From contig NZ_BBXE01000035.1 of the NCBI RefSeq assembly GCF_001570565.1, positions 1-64,000 of the forward strand: a stretch of 64,000 bases of DNA, in the 5' to 3' direction. The number at the start of each line of letters is the position of its first letter. Position 1 is the stretch's first letter. The notes under the pieces are model-generated. The model was not told the origin of the DNA and ran no database searches. It saw only the letters and a program-made list of their open reading frames with translations. Both the position numbers and the translations under genes were made by a program. This document shows positions 17,994 to 25,823 of the stretch, in pieces. Source of the stretch: Herbidospora yilanensis (GTDB lineage: Bacteria > Actinomycetota > Actinomycetes > Streptosporangiales > Streptosporangiaceae).

Positions 17994-19733
17994 TCAGAAC
18001 GGGGGGATGTCGTCTTCGGGGGCGGGCAGCCCGGCGAACGGATCTCTGTCGAGACGCGTGGTGACCGGGGCCGCCCCGGCCTCGGAAGGCCGGGTCGCCC
18101 AGGCGGGGAACGGGAAGTTCACGGCCAGCGGCACGGGGATCTCGGGCTGGACGGCGAACATGGTGCCCGGTTTGGCGATGGTGGCCCGGTCGCGGGCGGT
18201 GCCGGTCAGCCAGCCGTATTCCGACCGGGTGGCCTCGGCGGGGTCGAGCCGCCCGGCGATGCGGACCGCGCAGTTGGCGACGATGCGCCGCTCCACCTCG
18301 GAGGCGGTCTGCTGGGCCCCGATGAGGATGACGCCGAGCGAGCGGCCGCGCTCGGCGACGTCGAGCAGGATCTCCTTGATCGGCGAGTCGCCGTCGCGGG
18401 GGGCGTACTTGTTGAGCTCGTCGAGGACCACGAAGAGCAGGGGCCGGGCCGAGCCCGACAACTCCTTGCGGGCGAACTCGCCGCGCAGCACCACGCCGAC
18501 CACGAACCGCTGGGCGCGTTCGGGCAGGTTGTGCAGGTCGACGATGGTGACCTGGGCGTCGGAGACGCCGATGGAGTGGGGCCGCCCGGCCGGGAGGTCG
18601 CCGCGCACGATCGGGGTGAGCGACCTGATCGAGCTGCGCAGCCGCCGCAGGAACGCGTTGACCGTGCCGAGCGAGGCCGGGAAGCCGGTCCAGGCGGCCC
18701 GGCTCGACTCGTCGGCCAGCCGTTCGTCGATCAGGTCGACGAGCTGGGGGTAGGTGCGGCACTCGACGTCGTCGACCTTGACCGCGCCCGAGTCGCCCAG
18801 CGGCTCGGCCAGCACCTTCAGCCGCGCCGCGACCTGGCCGATCAGCAGGCTGTACTGCGCCTTCTCGTCGTCGGCGTCGGCGAACACGTAGCGGAGGAGC
18901 TCGGCGTCGCAGAACTCGGCCAGCGTCCAGTAGAAGGAGCTGACGCCCTTGGTGCGGGCCGTGACGTGGGGCACGCCGTGGACGTCGCCGGGCCTCGGCG
19001 GCGCGAACACGTGGACGCTGCGGAACGGCTGGGCGGGCAGCCCGAGCGTGGCGTAGGCGGCGCGGGCGGTGTCGTCGATCCGGGTGTTGGCGTGGTCGAG
19101 GAACAGCAGGTCCTCGCCCTTGACTGAGAAGATCAGCGCCTTGGTGTTGGCCGCCTCGGGCCCCAGCACGCCGGAGTTGAACACCGAATAGAGCAGGAAC
19201 GTCGCGAACGAGGTCTTGGTCGCCACGCCCGACACCCCGGAGATCGACACGTGGGCGCCGCGGGTGCCGTCGAGGAAGTCGAAGTTGAGGAAGGCCGGTT
19301 CGCCGTCGCGGCCGAGGCCCATCGGCACCCGGCGCTCCATCACGTCGAAGTAGAGCGCCTGGTCGCGGTCGGCCCCCTTGGCCCGGAACGCCGGCGCCCC
19401 CGGCAGCGGCGGCACGAACACCTCGGGCTCGACCCGGGTGACCCGCACCTCCGCGACCTCGACGACGGCCGCCGGCAGCGCGCCCTCGGAGATCAGGAAC
19501 ACGTCGGAGTCGTAGGCCGCGCCCTCGTGCCGGGCCTCGACGTGGGTGACCACCCCGGCGACCAGCACCGGCCCGTGGCCCGGCACCTCGCGCCGCGTCA
19601 CCACCACCTCGTCGAGCTGCACGACCTTTCCCGGCTCCAGGCCGATCCAGAACGACAGGGGCGAGGCGGACTGTGTGCCCAGCACACGGCCGACAGCCTC
19701 CCCAGCAGGGGCACCAGAGAACCCATCCGTCAC
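17994..19733 (-). CDS. herA: HerA-like hexameric DNA translocase
   Basis: 579 residues. An N-terminal HAS-barrel (about residues 10-110: GRVLGTQSASPLSFWIGLEP ... VAGVVTHVEA) precedes a FtsK/HerA-class ATPase with Walker A GVSGVATKTS (about 163-172) and Walker B FVVLDELNKYAP (near 435). A conserved GAQQTASEVERRI (sensor/arginine region) follows. HerA translocates DNA into NurA and works with Mre11-Rad50 in end resection. It starts with GTG 19733, without a strong SD. It is the first gene of the four-gene block and lies 10 bases before sbcD. Confidence 0.88.
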   Translation of the reverse strand: MTDGFSGAPAGEAVGRVLGTQSASPLSFWIGLEPGKVVQLDEVVVTRREVPGHGPVLVAGVVTHVEARHEGAAYDSDVFLISEGALPAAVVEVAEVRVTRVEPEVFVPPLPGAPAFRAKGADRDQALYFDVMERRVPMGLGRDGEPAFLNFDFLDGTRGAHVSISGVSGVATKTSFATFLLYSVFNSGVLGPEAANTKALIFSVKGEDLLFLDHANTRIDDTARAAYATLGLPAQPFRSVHVFAPPRPGDVHGVPHVTARTKGVSSFYWTLAEFCDAELLRYVFADADDEKAQYSLLIGQVAARLKVLAEPLGDSGAVKVDDVECRTYPQLVDLIDERLADESSRAAWTGFPASLGTVNAFLRRLRSSIRSLTPIVRGDLPAGRPHSIGVSDAQVTIVDLHNLPERAQRFVVGVVLRGEFARKELSGSARPLLFVVLDELNKYAPRDGDSPIKEILLDVAERGRSLGVILIGAQQTASEVERRIVANCAVRIAGRLDPAEATRSEYGWLTGTARDRATIAKPGTMFAVQPEIPVPLAVNFPFPAWATRPSEAGAAPVTTRLDRDPFAGLPAPEDDIPPF

Positions 19734-19754
19734 CCGAGGCAGGGTAGTGCAGCC

Positions 19755-20294
19755 TTACGACGTTTTCTCGGGCCATGCCCGCGCGAGCAACTCCCGGGTG
19801 TCCCGGAGCAACTGTGGTAGGACGCGCGTGTGCCCGACGATCGGCATGAAGTTGGTGTCGCCGCCCCACCGGGGCACGACGTGCTGGTGGAGATGGGCGG
19901 CGATGCCCGCGCCCGCGACGTGGCCGAGGTTCATCCCGACGTTGAACCCCTGCGCCCCGCTCGCCTCCCGCAGCGCGACGAGCGCCTTCTGGGTGAACTC
20001 GGCCAGCTCGGCCGTCTCGGCGGCGTCGAGGTCGGTGTAGTCGGGCACGTGCCGGTAGGGGCAGACCATCAGGTGGCCGGAGTTGTACGGATAGAGGTTC
20101 AGGACCGCGTACACGACCTCGCCCCGGGCCACGATGAGCCCGTCGGCGTCGTCCATCTTCGGGATCTCGCAGAACGGGCAGCCGTCGCCGGAACCCGGCC
20201 CGGTCGGCTTGTTCTCCCCCTTGATGTACGCCATCCGGTGCGGCGTCCAGAGCCGTCCGAATGCGTCGGGCACGTCTGTCATGTCGGCCAGCAT
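19755..20294 (-). CDS. HIT-family nucleotide hydrolase/phosphorylase (Ap4A phosphorylase-like)
   Basis: 179 residues. The HIT triad HLHQHVV (HxHxHxx) is near residue 138, and a CPFC pair near residue 39 fits the zinc-site type of HIT proteins. The C-terminal WGGDTNFMPI is typical of actinobacterial members. The closest known relative by pattern is Mycobacterium Rv2613c, an Ap4A phosphorylase, which also lies next to thrS, as here (with Asp23 and MarR genes between). Start may be ATG 20294 or ATG 20282; neither has a good SD. It probably clears dinucleoside polyphosphates, including those made by aminoacyl-tRNA synthetases. Confidence 0.88.
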   Translation of the reverse strand: MLADMTDVPDAFGRLWTPHRMAYIKGENKPTGPGSGDGCPFCEIPKMDDADGLIVARGEVVYAVLNLYPYNSGHLMVCPYRHVPDYTDLDAAETAELAEFTQKALVALREASGAQGFNVGMNLGHVAGAGIAAHLHQHVVPRWGGDTNFMPIVGHTRVLPQLLRDTRELLARAWPEKTS

Positions 20295-20392
20295 AGGGGG
20301 ACCAGGTCACGCGACCCCCGCCGACCGGGCCTAACGCCGGACAAACCCTTCGATCTTCCGGCAGAATCCTGCTGACCTGAGGAGATGATCGT

Positions 20393-20869
20393 GTGACCGA
20401 CGTCGCGTACGAGCACCAGAACGAGACCCCCTCCGAGGAAGAAGCCCCCGCCGCCGAGGAGAGCGCCCCCGCTCCCCAGATCTCCGTCGCGGGCCTGAAA
20501 GGCAAGATCACCGTCGCCGACGAGGTCGTCGAGAAGGTGACCGCCCTGGCCGCCATGCAGGTCCCCGGCGTCGCCGACCTGGGCGGCGACCTGGCCCGCG
20601 CGTTCGAGTCGGTCCGCGACCGCATCGGCTTCGGCTCCAAGCGCGCCAACCAGGGGGTGAAGGCCGAGATCCAGGACGGCATGGTCGCCATCGACATCAC
20701 GATCGTCATCCTCTACGGCCACGTCGTGATGGAGGTCGCCGCCGAGGTCCAGTCGAGCGTGGCCACGTCGGTCGCCCAGATGCTCGGCATGGAGGTCGTC
20801 GAGGTCAACGTCACCGTCGACGACGTGCGCCTGCCGGGCGAGGGCAAGGCGGAGGAGGCCGCCGCCTGA
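20393..20869 (+). CDS. Asp23/Gls24-family protein
   Basis: 158 residues from GTG 20393 with GAGGAG upstream. An acidic, Pro/Ala-rich tail (about 1-30) precedes the compact Asp23 domain: GKITVADEVVEKVTALAA, an amphipathic middle, IDITIVILYGH, and EVNVTVDDVRLP. These proteins attach to the membrane face and are linked to envelope stress in Gram-positive bacteria; the actinobacterial role is poorly known. It has no signal peptide. It is convergent with the marR-like gene, and a shared hairpin separates them. Confidence 0.88.
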   Translation: MTDVAYEHQNETPSEEEAPAAEESAPAPQISVAGLKGKITVADEVVEKVTALAAMQVPGVADLGGDLARAFESVRDRIGFGSKRANQGVKAEIQDGMVAIDITIVILYGHVVMEVAAEVQSSVATSVAQMLGMEVVEVNVTVDDVRLPGEGKAEEAAA

Positions 20870-20878
20870 CCGCCACCC

Positions 20879-20904
20879 GACCGGGCTCCCCGCGGAGCCC
20901 GGTC
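20879..20904. terminator. Bidirectional hairpin terminator
   Basis: GACCGGGCTCC pairs perfectly with GGAGCCCGGTC around CCGC: eleven pairs with a four-base loop. It sits exactly between the stop of the Asp23 gene (20869) and the stop of the convergent marR-like gene (20904), so it can end transcription from both sides. There is no T-tract, as is common in actinomycetes. Confidence 0.75.
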
Positions 20905-21365
20905 TACGCGGGCAGGTTCCCGTCGCCGCCCAGGTTGGCGACCACCCGGCGCAGCACGTTGATGGCCGTCACGTAGTCGTCCGGGTCGACGCCCGCGCGG
21001 GTCTTCTCCAGGACCGGGGCCAGCCGCTCCCACGCCCGCCGCCGCCCGGCCTCGCCGCCCGGGGTCAGGGTCATCGTCCCGCCGTCCTCGGTCAGCCAGC
21101 CCCAGTGGACCAGTTCGTCGAAGACCTCGTCGAAGTCGAGGCCGAGGTCCTCCCACGCCGACAGGCGCTCGGCCAGCTCCGCCCGGGTCCAGCGGCCCGG
21201 TGACCCGGCCGCGTGGTTGATCGTCCACCAGTGGGGCTGGGTCAGGCCCTCGACCGCCAGCTCGGCGCGGATCGCGCCCACCACCCGCCGGTAGGCCTCG
21301 CCCGTCCACGCCCCGAGGGGCTGGCCGTTCAGGACCTCCGGCGGATACTCCCTGATCGTCGTCAT
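20904..21365 (-). CDS. MarR-like winged-helix protein
   Basis: 153 residues from ATG 21365; an in-frame GTG further upstream would overlap the thrS stop region and the inverted repeat described at 21385. The N-terminal part TGEAYRRVVGAIRAEL, WWTINHAAG and ERLSAWEDLGLDF followed by LTEDGGTMTLTPGGEAGR has the helix-wing layout of MarR proteins, though the recognition helix is not textbook. No ligand is indicated. The inverted repeat just upstream suggests autoregulation. Confidence 0.65.
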   Translation of the reverse strand: MTTIREYPPEVLNGQPLGAWTGEAYRRVVGAIRAELAVEGLTQPHWWTINHAAGSPGRWTRAELAERLSAWEDLGLDFDEVFDELVHWGWLTEDGGTMTLTPGGEAGRRRAWERLAPVLEKTRAGVDPDDYVTAINVLRRVVANLGGDGNLPA

Positions 21366-21384
21366 GGCAGACGACGCTAGAACC

Positions 21385-21404
21385 TCAAGCCGACTTGACG
21401 TCAA
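21385..21404 (-). promoter_or_regulatory. Candidate operator upstream of the marR-like gene
   Basis: TCAAG-N4-CTTGA (21385-21398) is followed by a second half site that forms TTGACGTCAA (21395-21404). Overlapping TTGA half sites are common in MarR-type operators. It lies 20 bases before the marR-like ATG and just after the thrS stop. Confidence 0.45.
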
Positions 21405-23369
21405 CTAGGCGAGGCGGCGCTCCACCGCGTCGACGATCTCGGCCACCGCCTGGTCGACGGAGACGCCGTTCTTCTGCTCGCCGTTGCGGTAGCGGAACGA
21501 CACCGCCCCGGCCGCCACGTCGTCGTCGCCGGCGAGCAGCATGTAGGGCACCTTCGACTTCTGGGCGTTGCGGATCTTCTTCTGCATGCGGTCGGCGGAG
21601 GCGTCGACCTCGACGCGGATGCCGTGGGCCTTGAGCTTCTTGGCGACGTCCTGCAGGTAGGCGACGTGGTCGTCGGAGATCGGGATGCCGACCACCTGGA
21701 CCGGCGCCAGCCAGGCCGGGAACGCGCCCGCGTAGTGTTCGGTCAGCACGCCGAAGAAACGCTCGATCGAGCCGAACAGGGCGCGGTGGATCATGACCGG
21801 ACGCTGGCGGGAGCCGTCGGCGGCGGTGTATTCGAGCTCGAACCGCTCGGGCAGGTTGAAGTCGAGCTGGATGGTCGACATCTGCCAGGTGCGGCCGATG
21901 GCGTCGCGGGCCTGGACGGAGATCTTGGGGCCGTAGAAGGCCGCGCCGCCCGGGTCGAGGACCAGTTCGAGGTTCTCGCCCTCGGCCACCTCGCGCAGGA
22001 CCGCGGTCGCCTCCTCCCAGGTCTGGTCGTCGCCGACGAACTTCACCGGGTCCTTGGTCGACAACTCCAGGTAGAAGTCGTTGAGGCCGTAGTCGCGCAG
22101 CAGGTCGAGCACGAAGCGCAGCAGCGAGACCAGCTCGCCGCGCATCTGCTCGCGGGTGCAGTAGATGTGCGCGTCGTCCTGCGTGAGGCCGCGGACGCGG
22201 GTCAGGCCGTGGACGACGCCCGACTTCTCGTAGCGGTAGACCGTGCCGAACTCGAAGGTGCGCAGCGGCAGCTCGCGGTAGGACCGGCCACGGGCCCGGA
22301 AGATCAGGTTGTGCATCGGGCAGTTCATCGGCTTGAGGTAGTAGCGCGCGCCCTCGAGCTCCATGGGCGGGAACATGCCGTCGGCGTACCAGTCGAGGTG
22401 GCCGGAGACCTTGTAGAGGTTGTCCTTGGTGATGTGGGGCGTGTTGACGAAGGAGTAGCCGGCCTCCTCGTGCTTCTTGCGCGAGTAGTCCTCCATCACC
22501 TTGCGGATCACGCCGCCCTTGGGGTGGAAGACCGGCAGGCCGGAGCCCAGTTCGTCGGGGAAGGAGAACAGGTCGAGCTCGGCGCCCAGCTTGCGGTGGT
22601 CGCGCTTCTCGGCCTCTTCGAGGAAGGCGAGGTATTCGTCCTGCTTCTCGCGGGACTCCCAGGCGGTGCCGTAGATGCGCTGGAGCTGCGGGTTCTTCTC
22701 GCTGCCGCGCCAGTAGGCGCCGCCCGAGCGCATCAGCTTGAAGGCGGGGATCACGCGGGTGGTGGGCAGGTGGGGACCCCGGCAGAGGTCCTTCCAGACG
22801 AGGTCGCCGCTCTTGGGGTCGAGGTTGTCGTAGATCGTCAGCTCGGCGCCGCCGACCTCGACGCTCTCGCCCGAGTCGCCGTCGGCCGCGCCGCCCTTGA
22901 GGCCGATGAGCTCCAGCTTGTAGGGCTCGGCCGCCAGCTCCTCGCGGGCGGCGTCGTCGGAGACGGCCCGGCGGGCGAAGGTCTGCCCCTGCTTGACGAT
23001 CTCGCGCATGCGCTTCTCGACGCGCTTGAGGTCGTCGGGGGTGAACGGCGCCTTGACGTCGAAGTCGTAGTAGAAGCCGTTCTCGACGGGCGGCCCGATG
23101 CCGAGCTTGGCCTCGGGGAACAACTCCTGGACGGCCTGGGCCATCACGTGGGCGGTGGAGTGGCGCATGATCGCCCGGCCGTCGTCGCTGCCGATCTCGA
23201 CCGGCTCGACGACGTCGCCCTCGGCGGCCGGGGCGGCGAGGTCCTTGAGACCGGAGGCCACGCGGGCCGCGATCACGGTCCGGCCGTCGGCCTCCAGCAG
23301 CTCGCCGTACGTCGTGCCCTCCGTTACCGAGCGCTCGACCCCTGCGACGGTGACGGTGATAGCGGACAC
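21405..23369 (-). CDS. thrS: Threonyl-tRNA synthetase
   Basis: 654 residues, full length. It has a TGS domain (1-60), the editing domain with HxxxH (HSTAH, about residue 70) and its distant Cys/His, the class II catalytic core ([10 protein letters not shown] with the zinc Cys, [27 protein letters not shown]), and a C-terminal anticodon-binding domain ([15 protein letters not shown]). It starts with GTG 23369 after AGGAG. No T-box leader is visible in the 61 bases upstream. Confidence 0.98.
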   Translation of the reverse strand: MSAITVTVAGVERSVTEGTTYGELLEADGRTVIAARVASGLKDLAAPAAEGDVVEPVEIGSDDGRAIMRHSTAHVMAQAVQELFPEAKLGIGPPVENGFYYDFDVKAPFTPDDLKRVEKRMREIVKQGQTFARRAVSDDAAREELAAEPYKLELIGLKGGAADGDSGESVEVGGAELTIYDNLDPKSGDLVWKDLCRGPHLPTTRVIPAFKLMRSGGAYWRGSEKNPQLQRIYGTAWESREKQDEYLAFLEEAEKRDHRKLGAELDLFSFPDELGSGLPVFHPKGGVIRKVMEDYSRKKHEEAGYSFVNTPHITKDNLYKVSGHLDWYADGMFPPMELEGARYYLKPMNCPMHNLIFRARGRSYRELPLRTFEFGTVYRYEKSGVVHGLTRVRGLTQDDAHIYCTREQMRGELVSLLRFVLDLLRDYGLNDFYLELSTKDPVKFVGDDQTWEEATAVLREVAEGENLELVLDPGGAAFYGPKISVQARDAIGRTWQMSTIQLDFNLPERFELEYTAADGSRQRPVMIHRALFGSIERFFGVLTEHYAGAFPAWLAPVQVVGIPISDDHVAYLQDVAKKLKAHGIRVEVDASADRMQKKIRNAQKSKVPYMLLAGDDDVAAGAVSFRYRNGEQKNGVSVDQAVAEIVDAVERRLA

Positions 23370-23430
23370 GATGGTTCTCCTAGGACGACGGGCGCGGATG
23401 TCAGGCCGACTCTACCGGGATTCGCGCGCC

Positions 23431-24024
23431 CTATTTCCCGCGCCGGTCCGGGGCGCCCAGCGCCAGCAGGTCGGCCACGGTGCCCGCGAAGACGTCGAGA
23501 TCGAGCGGGCTGGCGGCGTACTGCTGAATGGCCCAGCCGGACCACGGCGCGGGCACCCTGGGCTCGCCGATCGGGCGGCCCGGGTCGGCGATCCACAGCG
23601 GATAGTCCGCCAGGCCCTCGCAGTTGCCCTCGGCGGCGAAGTGGAGGTGCGTCCAGACGAACGGGAGCAGCCCGCAACGCCGGGTGACCTCGGCGCACCA
23701 CCGGCGGCCGAACTCGGCGACCTCGGCGGCGGGCAGGCCGTCGGTGGCCTTGAACTCCAGCGCGGCCAGGTCGCCGGGGGCGAGCCGGACGGTCTCCAGG
23801 AAGTGCCTGGCCTGGGCGCGGGCGTCGCCCAGCGGCCGGGCCACGTGGTAGGCGCCGCGGACGAAGCCGAACCGGCCCATGGCCGTCCAGTTCTCCGCGA
23901 AACGGGTGTCGGCGAGCCGGTCGCTCTCGGTGGCGCGCGCGAAGGCGAACACCGCGTCGGTCTCGGCCTGGGCCGACCAGTCGACGGGGCCCTGCCAGTC
24001 GGACACGTCGATGCCGTGGATCAC
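23431..24024 (-). CDS. GH25 (lysozyme)-fold protein with altered active site, not exported
   Basis: 197 residues with the GH25 scaffold: HGIDVSDWQG at residues 3-12, FARATES, GAYHVARP, ADYPLWIAD, and WAIQQYAASPLDLDVFAGT at the C terminus. The catalytic LD-x-E strand is replaced by ALEFKA: residue 90 is Glu where Asp is usual and residue 92 is Lys where the catalytic Glu is expected. There is no signal peptide. It may be an inactive, intracellular glycan- or peptidoglycan-binding relative. It starts with GTG 24024 and lies upstream of thrS on the same strand, probably by chance. Confidence 0.8.
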   Translation of the reverse strand: MIHGIDVSDWQGPVDWSAQAETDAVFAFARATESDRLADTRFAENWTAMGRFGFVRGAYHVARPLGDARAQARHFLETVRLAPGDLAALEFKATDGLPAAEVAEFGRRWCAEVTRRCGLLPFVWTHLHFAAEGNCEGLADYPLWIADPGRPIGEPRVPAPWSGWAIQQYAASPLDLDVFAGTVADLLALGAPDRRGK

Positions 24025-24074
24025 CGCTGAAGGGTAATACCGGCGTCATCGGGTCGCGACCGGTTCGTATATTT

Positions 24075-24090
24075 GACCGCTCGTTCCAGA
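24075..24090 (+). promoter_or_regulatory. Candidate TetR operator upstream of the tetR-like gene
   Basis: GACCGCTCGTTCCAGA contains CGTTCCAGA (24082-24090), which recurs inverted at 24696-24704. It is an imperfect version of a GAACGnnCGTTC palindrome, intact on the right half. It lies 18 bases before the GTG start of the TetR gene and overlaps a TTGACC -35-like element. Confidence 0.55.
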
Positions 24091-24108
24091 TAGGCGTACC
24101 GTCCTGGT

Positions 24109-24678
24109 GTGGCACGGATCAGGGAGTTCGACACCGAGGCCGCCGTCGAGGCGGCCATGTGGGCCTTCCGGCGCACCGGCTTCGAGGGCACCTCGATCCA
24201 GGACCTGGTCGAGGCCACCGGGGTCGGCCGGGGTTCCCTCTACGCCGCGTTCGGCAGCAAGGAGGGCCTCTACCTGGCCGCGGTCGACCGCTACCGCGAC
24301 ACCTACGCCGTCCCGCTGATCGAGGAGCTGCGGGCCGGCCGCCCGGCCCGCGACCTGATCCACGGGATCCTGCTCGACCTCGTCGACGAGATCGTCGCCG
24401 ACGGCGACCGCCATGCCTGCCTGTTCGTGAGCGCGGCGGTCGAGCGGGCGCCCCACGACCCCGAGGTGCGGGTGCGCATCAGGGCCACCACCGCCTCCCT
24501 GGAAGACGCGTTCGCCGACCTGATCGGCGAACAGGGCCTCGCGGGCGACCGCGACCCGCGCGACCTGGCCCGCTTCCTGATGACGACCATCCACGGCATG
24601 CGCGTCATGGCGGCCGTCACCCCCGACCGGGCGGCCCTCACGGCGATCGCGGAGGTCGCCCTGGGCTGCCTGGCCTAG
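24109..24678 (+). CDS. TetR/AcrR-family regulator
   Basis: 189 residues from GTG 24109. The N-terminal helix-turn-helix is typical: AMWAFRRTGFEGTSIQDLVEATGVGRGSLYAAFGSKEGLY (about 13-52). The rest is an all-helical ligand domain with VDEIVADGDRHACLFVSAAVE, as in the C-terminal domain of the YcdC/RutR-like and TetR_C_16-like groups. It lies 50 bases upstream of the Gfo/Idh/MocA oxidoreductase, and related operator-like sites precede both genes, so it probably controls itself and that gene. Confidence 0.9.
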   Translation: MARIREFDTEAAVEAAMWAFRRTGFEGTSIQDLVEATGVGRGSLYAAFGSKEGLYLAAVDRYRDTYAVPLIEELRAGRPARDLIHGILLDLVDEIVADGDRHACLFVSAAVERAPHDPEVRVRIRATTASLEDAFADLIGEQGLAGDRDPRDLARFLMTTIHGMRVMAAVTPDRAALTAIAEVALGCLA

Positions 24679-24695
24679 TTCTTTCACGCCCTAAT

Positions 24696-24711
24696 TCTGG
24701 AACGTACAGTC
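24696..24711 (+). promoter_or_regulatory. Second TetR operator-like site, upstream of the oxidoreductase
   Basis: TCTGGAACGTACAGTC carries the exact inverse (TCTGGAACG) of the site at 24082-24090. Read as GAACGTACAGTC it is a GAACGTACGTTC-like palindrome intact on the left half. It lies 18 bases before the oxidoreductase ATG at 24729. Confidence 0.55.
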
Positions 24712-24728
24712 AAGAAAAGGAGCCGTCG

Positions 24729-25823
24729 ATGGACACGATCGGCGTCGGCATCATCGGAGCGAGCCCGGACGGCTGGGCCTCCTTCAGTCACGTCCCCGCC
24801 CTCAAGGCGCTGCCCGGCTACGAACTCCGGGCGGTCGGCACGTCCCGGCGGGCCTCCGCCGAGGCGGCGGCGGAGCGGTTCGGGGTCGCGGCGGCCTTCG
24901 ACGACCACGAGGCGCTCATCGCCCACCCCGGCGTCGACCTCGTGGTGGTGGCCTCCACGGTGACCCGCCACCACGAGCACGCCGCCGCCGCGCTGGCGGC
25001 GGGAAAGATGGTCTACTGCGAGTGGCCGCTGGCCCGCGGGCGGGCCGAGGCCGAAGACCTGGCGGCGCGGGCGGCGGGCCGGCGTACCGTGATCGGGCTG
25101 CAGGCCCGTTACGCCCCGGCGGTCCGGCACGCCCGCGACCTGGTCGCCGGCGGCTACGTCGGCGAGGTGCTGGGCACCACGCTGATCGGGTCGAGCATGT
25201 CGTGGGGCGGCGAGACCGACCGCGCCCACGCCCACCTCTTCGACGCCGCCACCGGCCTGACCCCGCTGACGGTCTCGGCCGCGCACGCGCTGGAGGCGAT
25301 CGAGCACGTGCTCGGCGGCTTCGCCGCCGTGTCGGGAAACCTGGTCACCGCCCGGACACGGACGCGGATCGCCGACGACGACACCACGATCCCGGTCACC
25401 GTCCCCGACCAGGTGTCGGTCACCGGCCGCCTGGCGGGCGGCGCGGCGCTCTCGCTCTTCTACCGGGGCGGGTGGTCGCGGGGCGAGAACCTGCGCTGGG
25501 AGATCAACGGCACCGAGGGCGACCTGGTGCTGCGCGCCTCCGGCCCCAACGGCAACCTCCAGACGCGCGACCTGGTGCTCGAAGGCGGCCGGGGCGGCGA
25601 CGACACCGTCCACGAGATCTCCGTGCCCGGCTCCTACTTCCACCCGGTGCCGCGCGGCCTGGAAGGTCCGGCGCAGAACGTCGCCCAGGTCTACGTGGCG
25701 CTCGCCCGCGACCTGCGCGACGGCACCCGGACCGTGCCCGGCTTCGACCATGCCCTGGAGCGCCACCGCCTCGTGCACGCCCTGGAGCGACAGCAGGTCA
25801 GCGCCGCTCCAGCAGCTCGGTGA
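24729..25823 (+). CDS. Gfo/Idh/MocA-family NAD(P)-dependent oxidoreductase
   Basis: 364 residues. The start is ATG 24729, fixed by AGGAG seven bases upstream. The N-terminal Rossmann fold has GVGIIGASPDGWAS, then VVASTVTRHHEHA and YCEWPLARG, where the EKP motif of the family is replaced by EWP: the usual catalytic-site Lys is Trp, which occurs in some subfamilies (GAL80-like). The C-terminal half is the substrate domain. The GAL80-like look suggests a sugar-binding sensor or an enzyme with altered catalysis. It overlaps the convergent glycosyltransferase by 26 bases. Confidence 0.88.
   Translation: MDTIGVGIIGASPDGWASFSHVPALKALPGYELRAVGTSRRASAEAAAERFGVAAAFDDHEALIAHPGVDLVVVASTVTRHHEHAAAALAAGKMVYCEWPLARGRAEAEDLAARAAGRRTVIGLQARYAPAVRHARDLVAGGYVGEVLGTTLIGSSMSWGGETDRAHAHLFDAATGLTPLTVSAAHALEAIEHVLGGFAAVSGNLVTARTRTRIADDDTTIPVTVPDQVSVTGRLAGGAALSLFYRGGWSRGENLRWEINGTEGDLVLRASGPNGNLQTRDLVLEGGRGGDDTVHEISVPGSYFHPVPRGLEGPAQNVAQVYVALARDLRDGTRTVPGFDHALERHRLVHALERQQVSAAPAAR

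Noticed and set aside
23370-23430. T-box or other riboswitch leader before thrS
   Set aside because: Only 61 bases, no specifier-like stem, no antiterminator/terminator pair.
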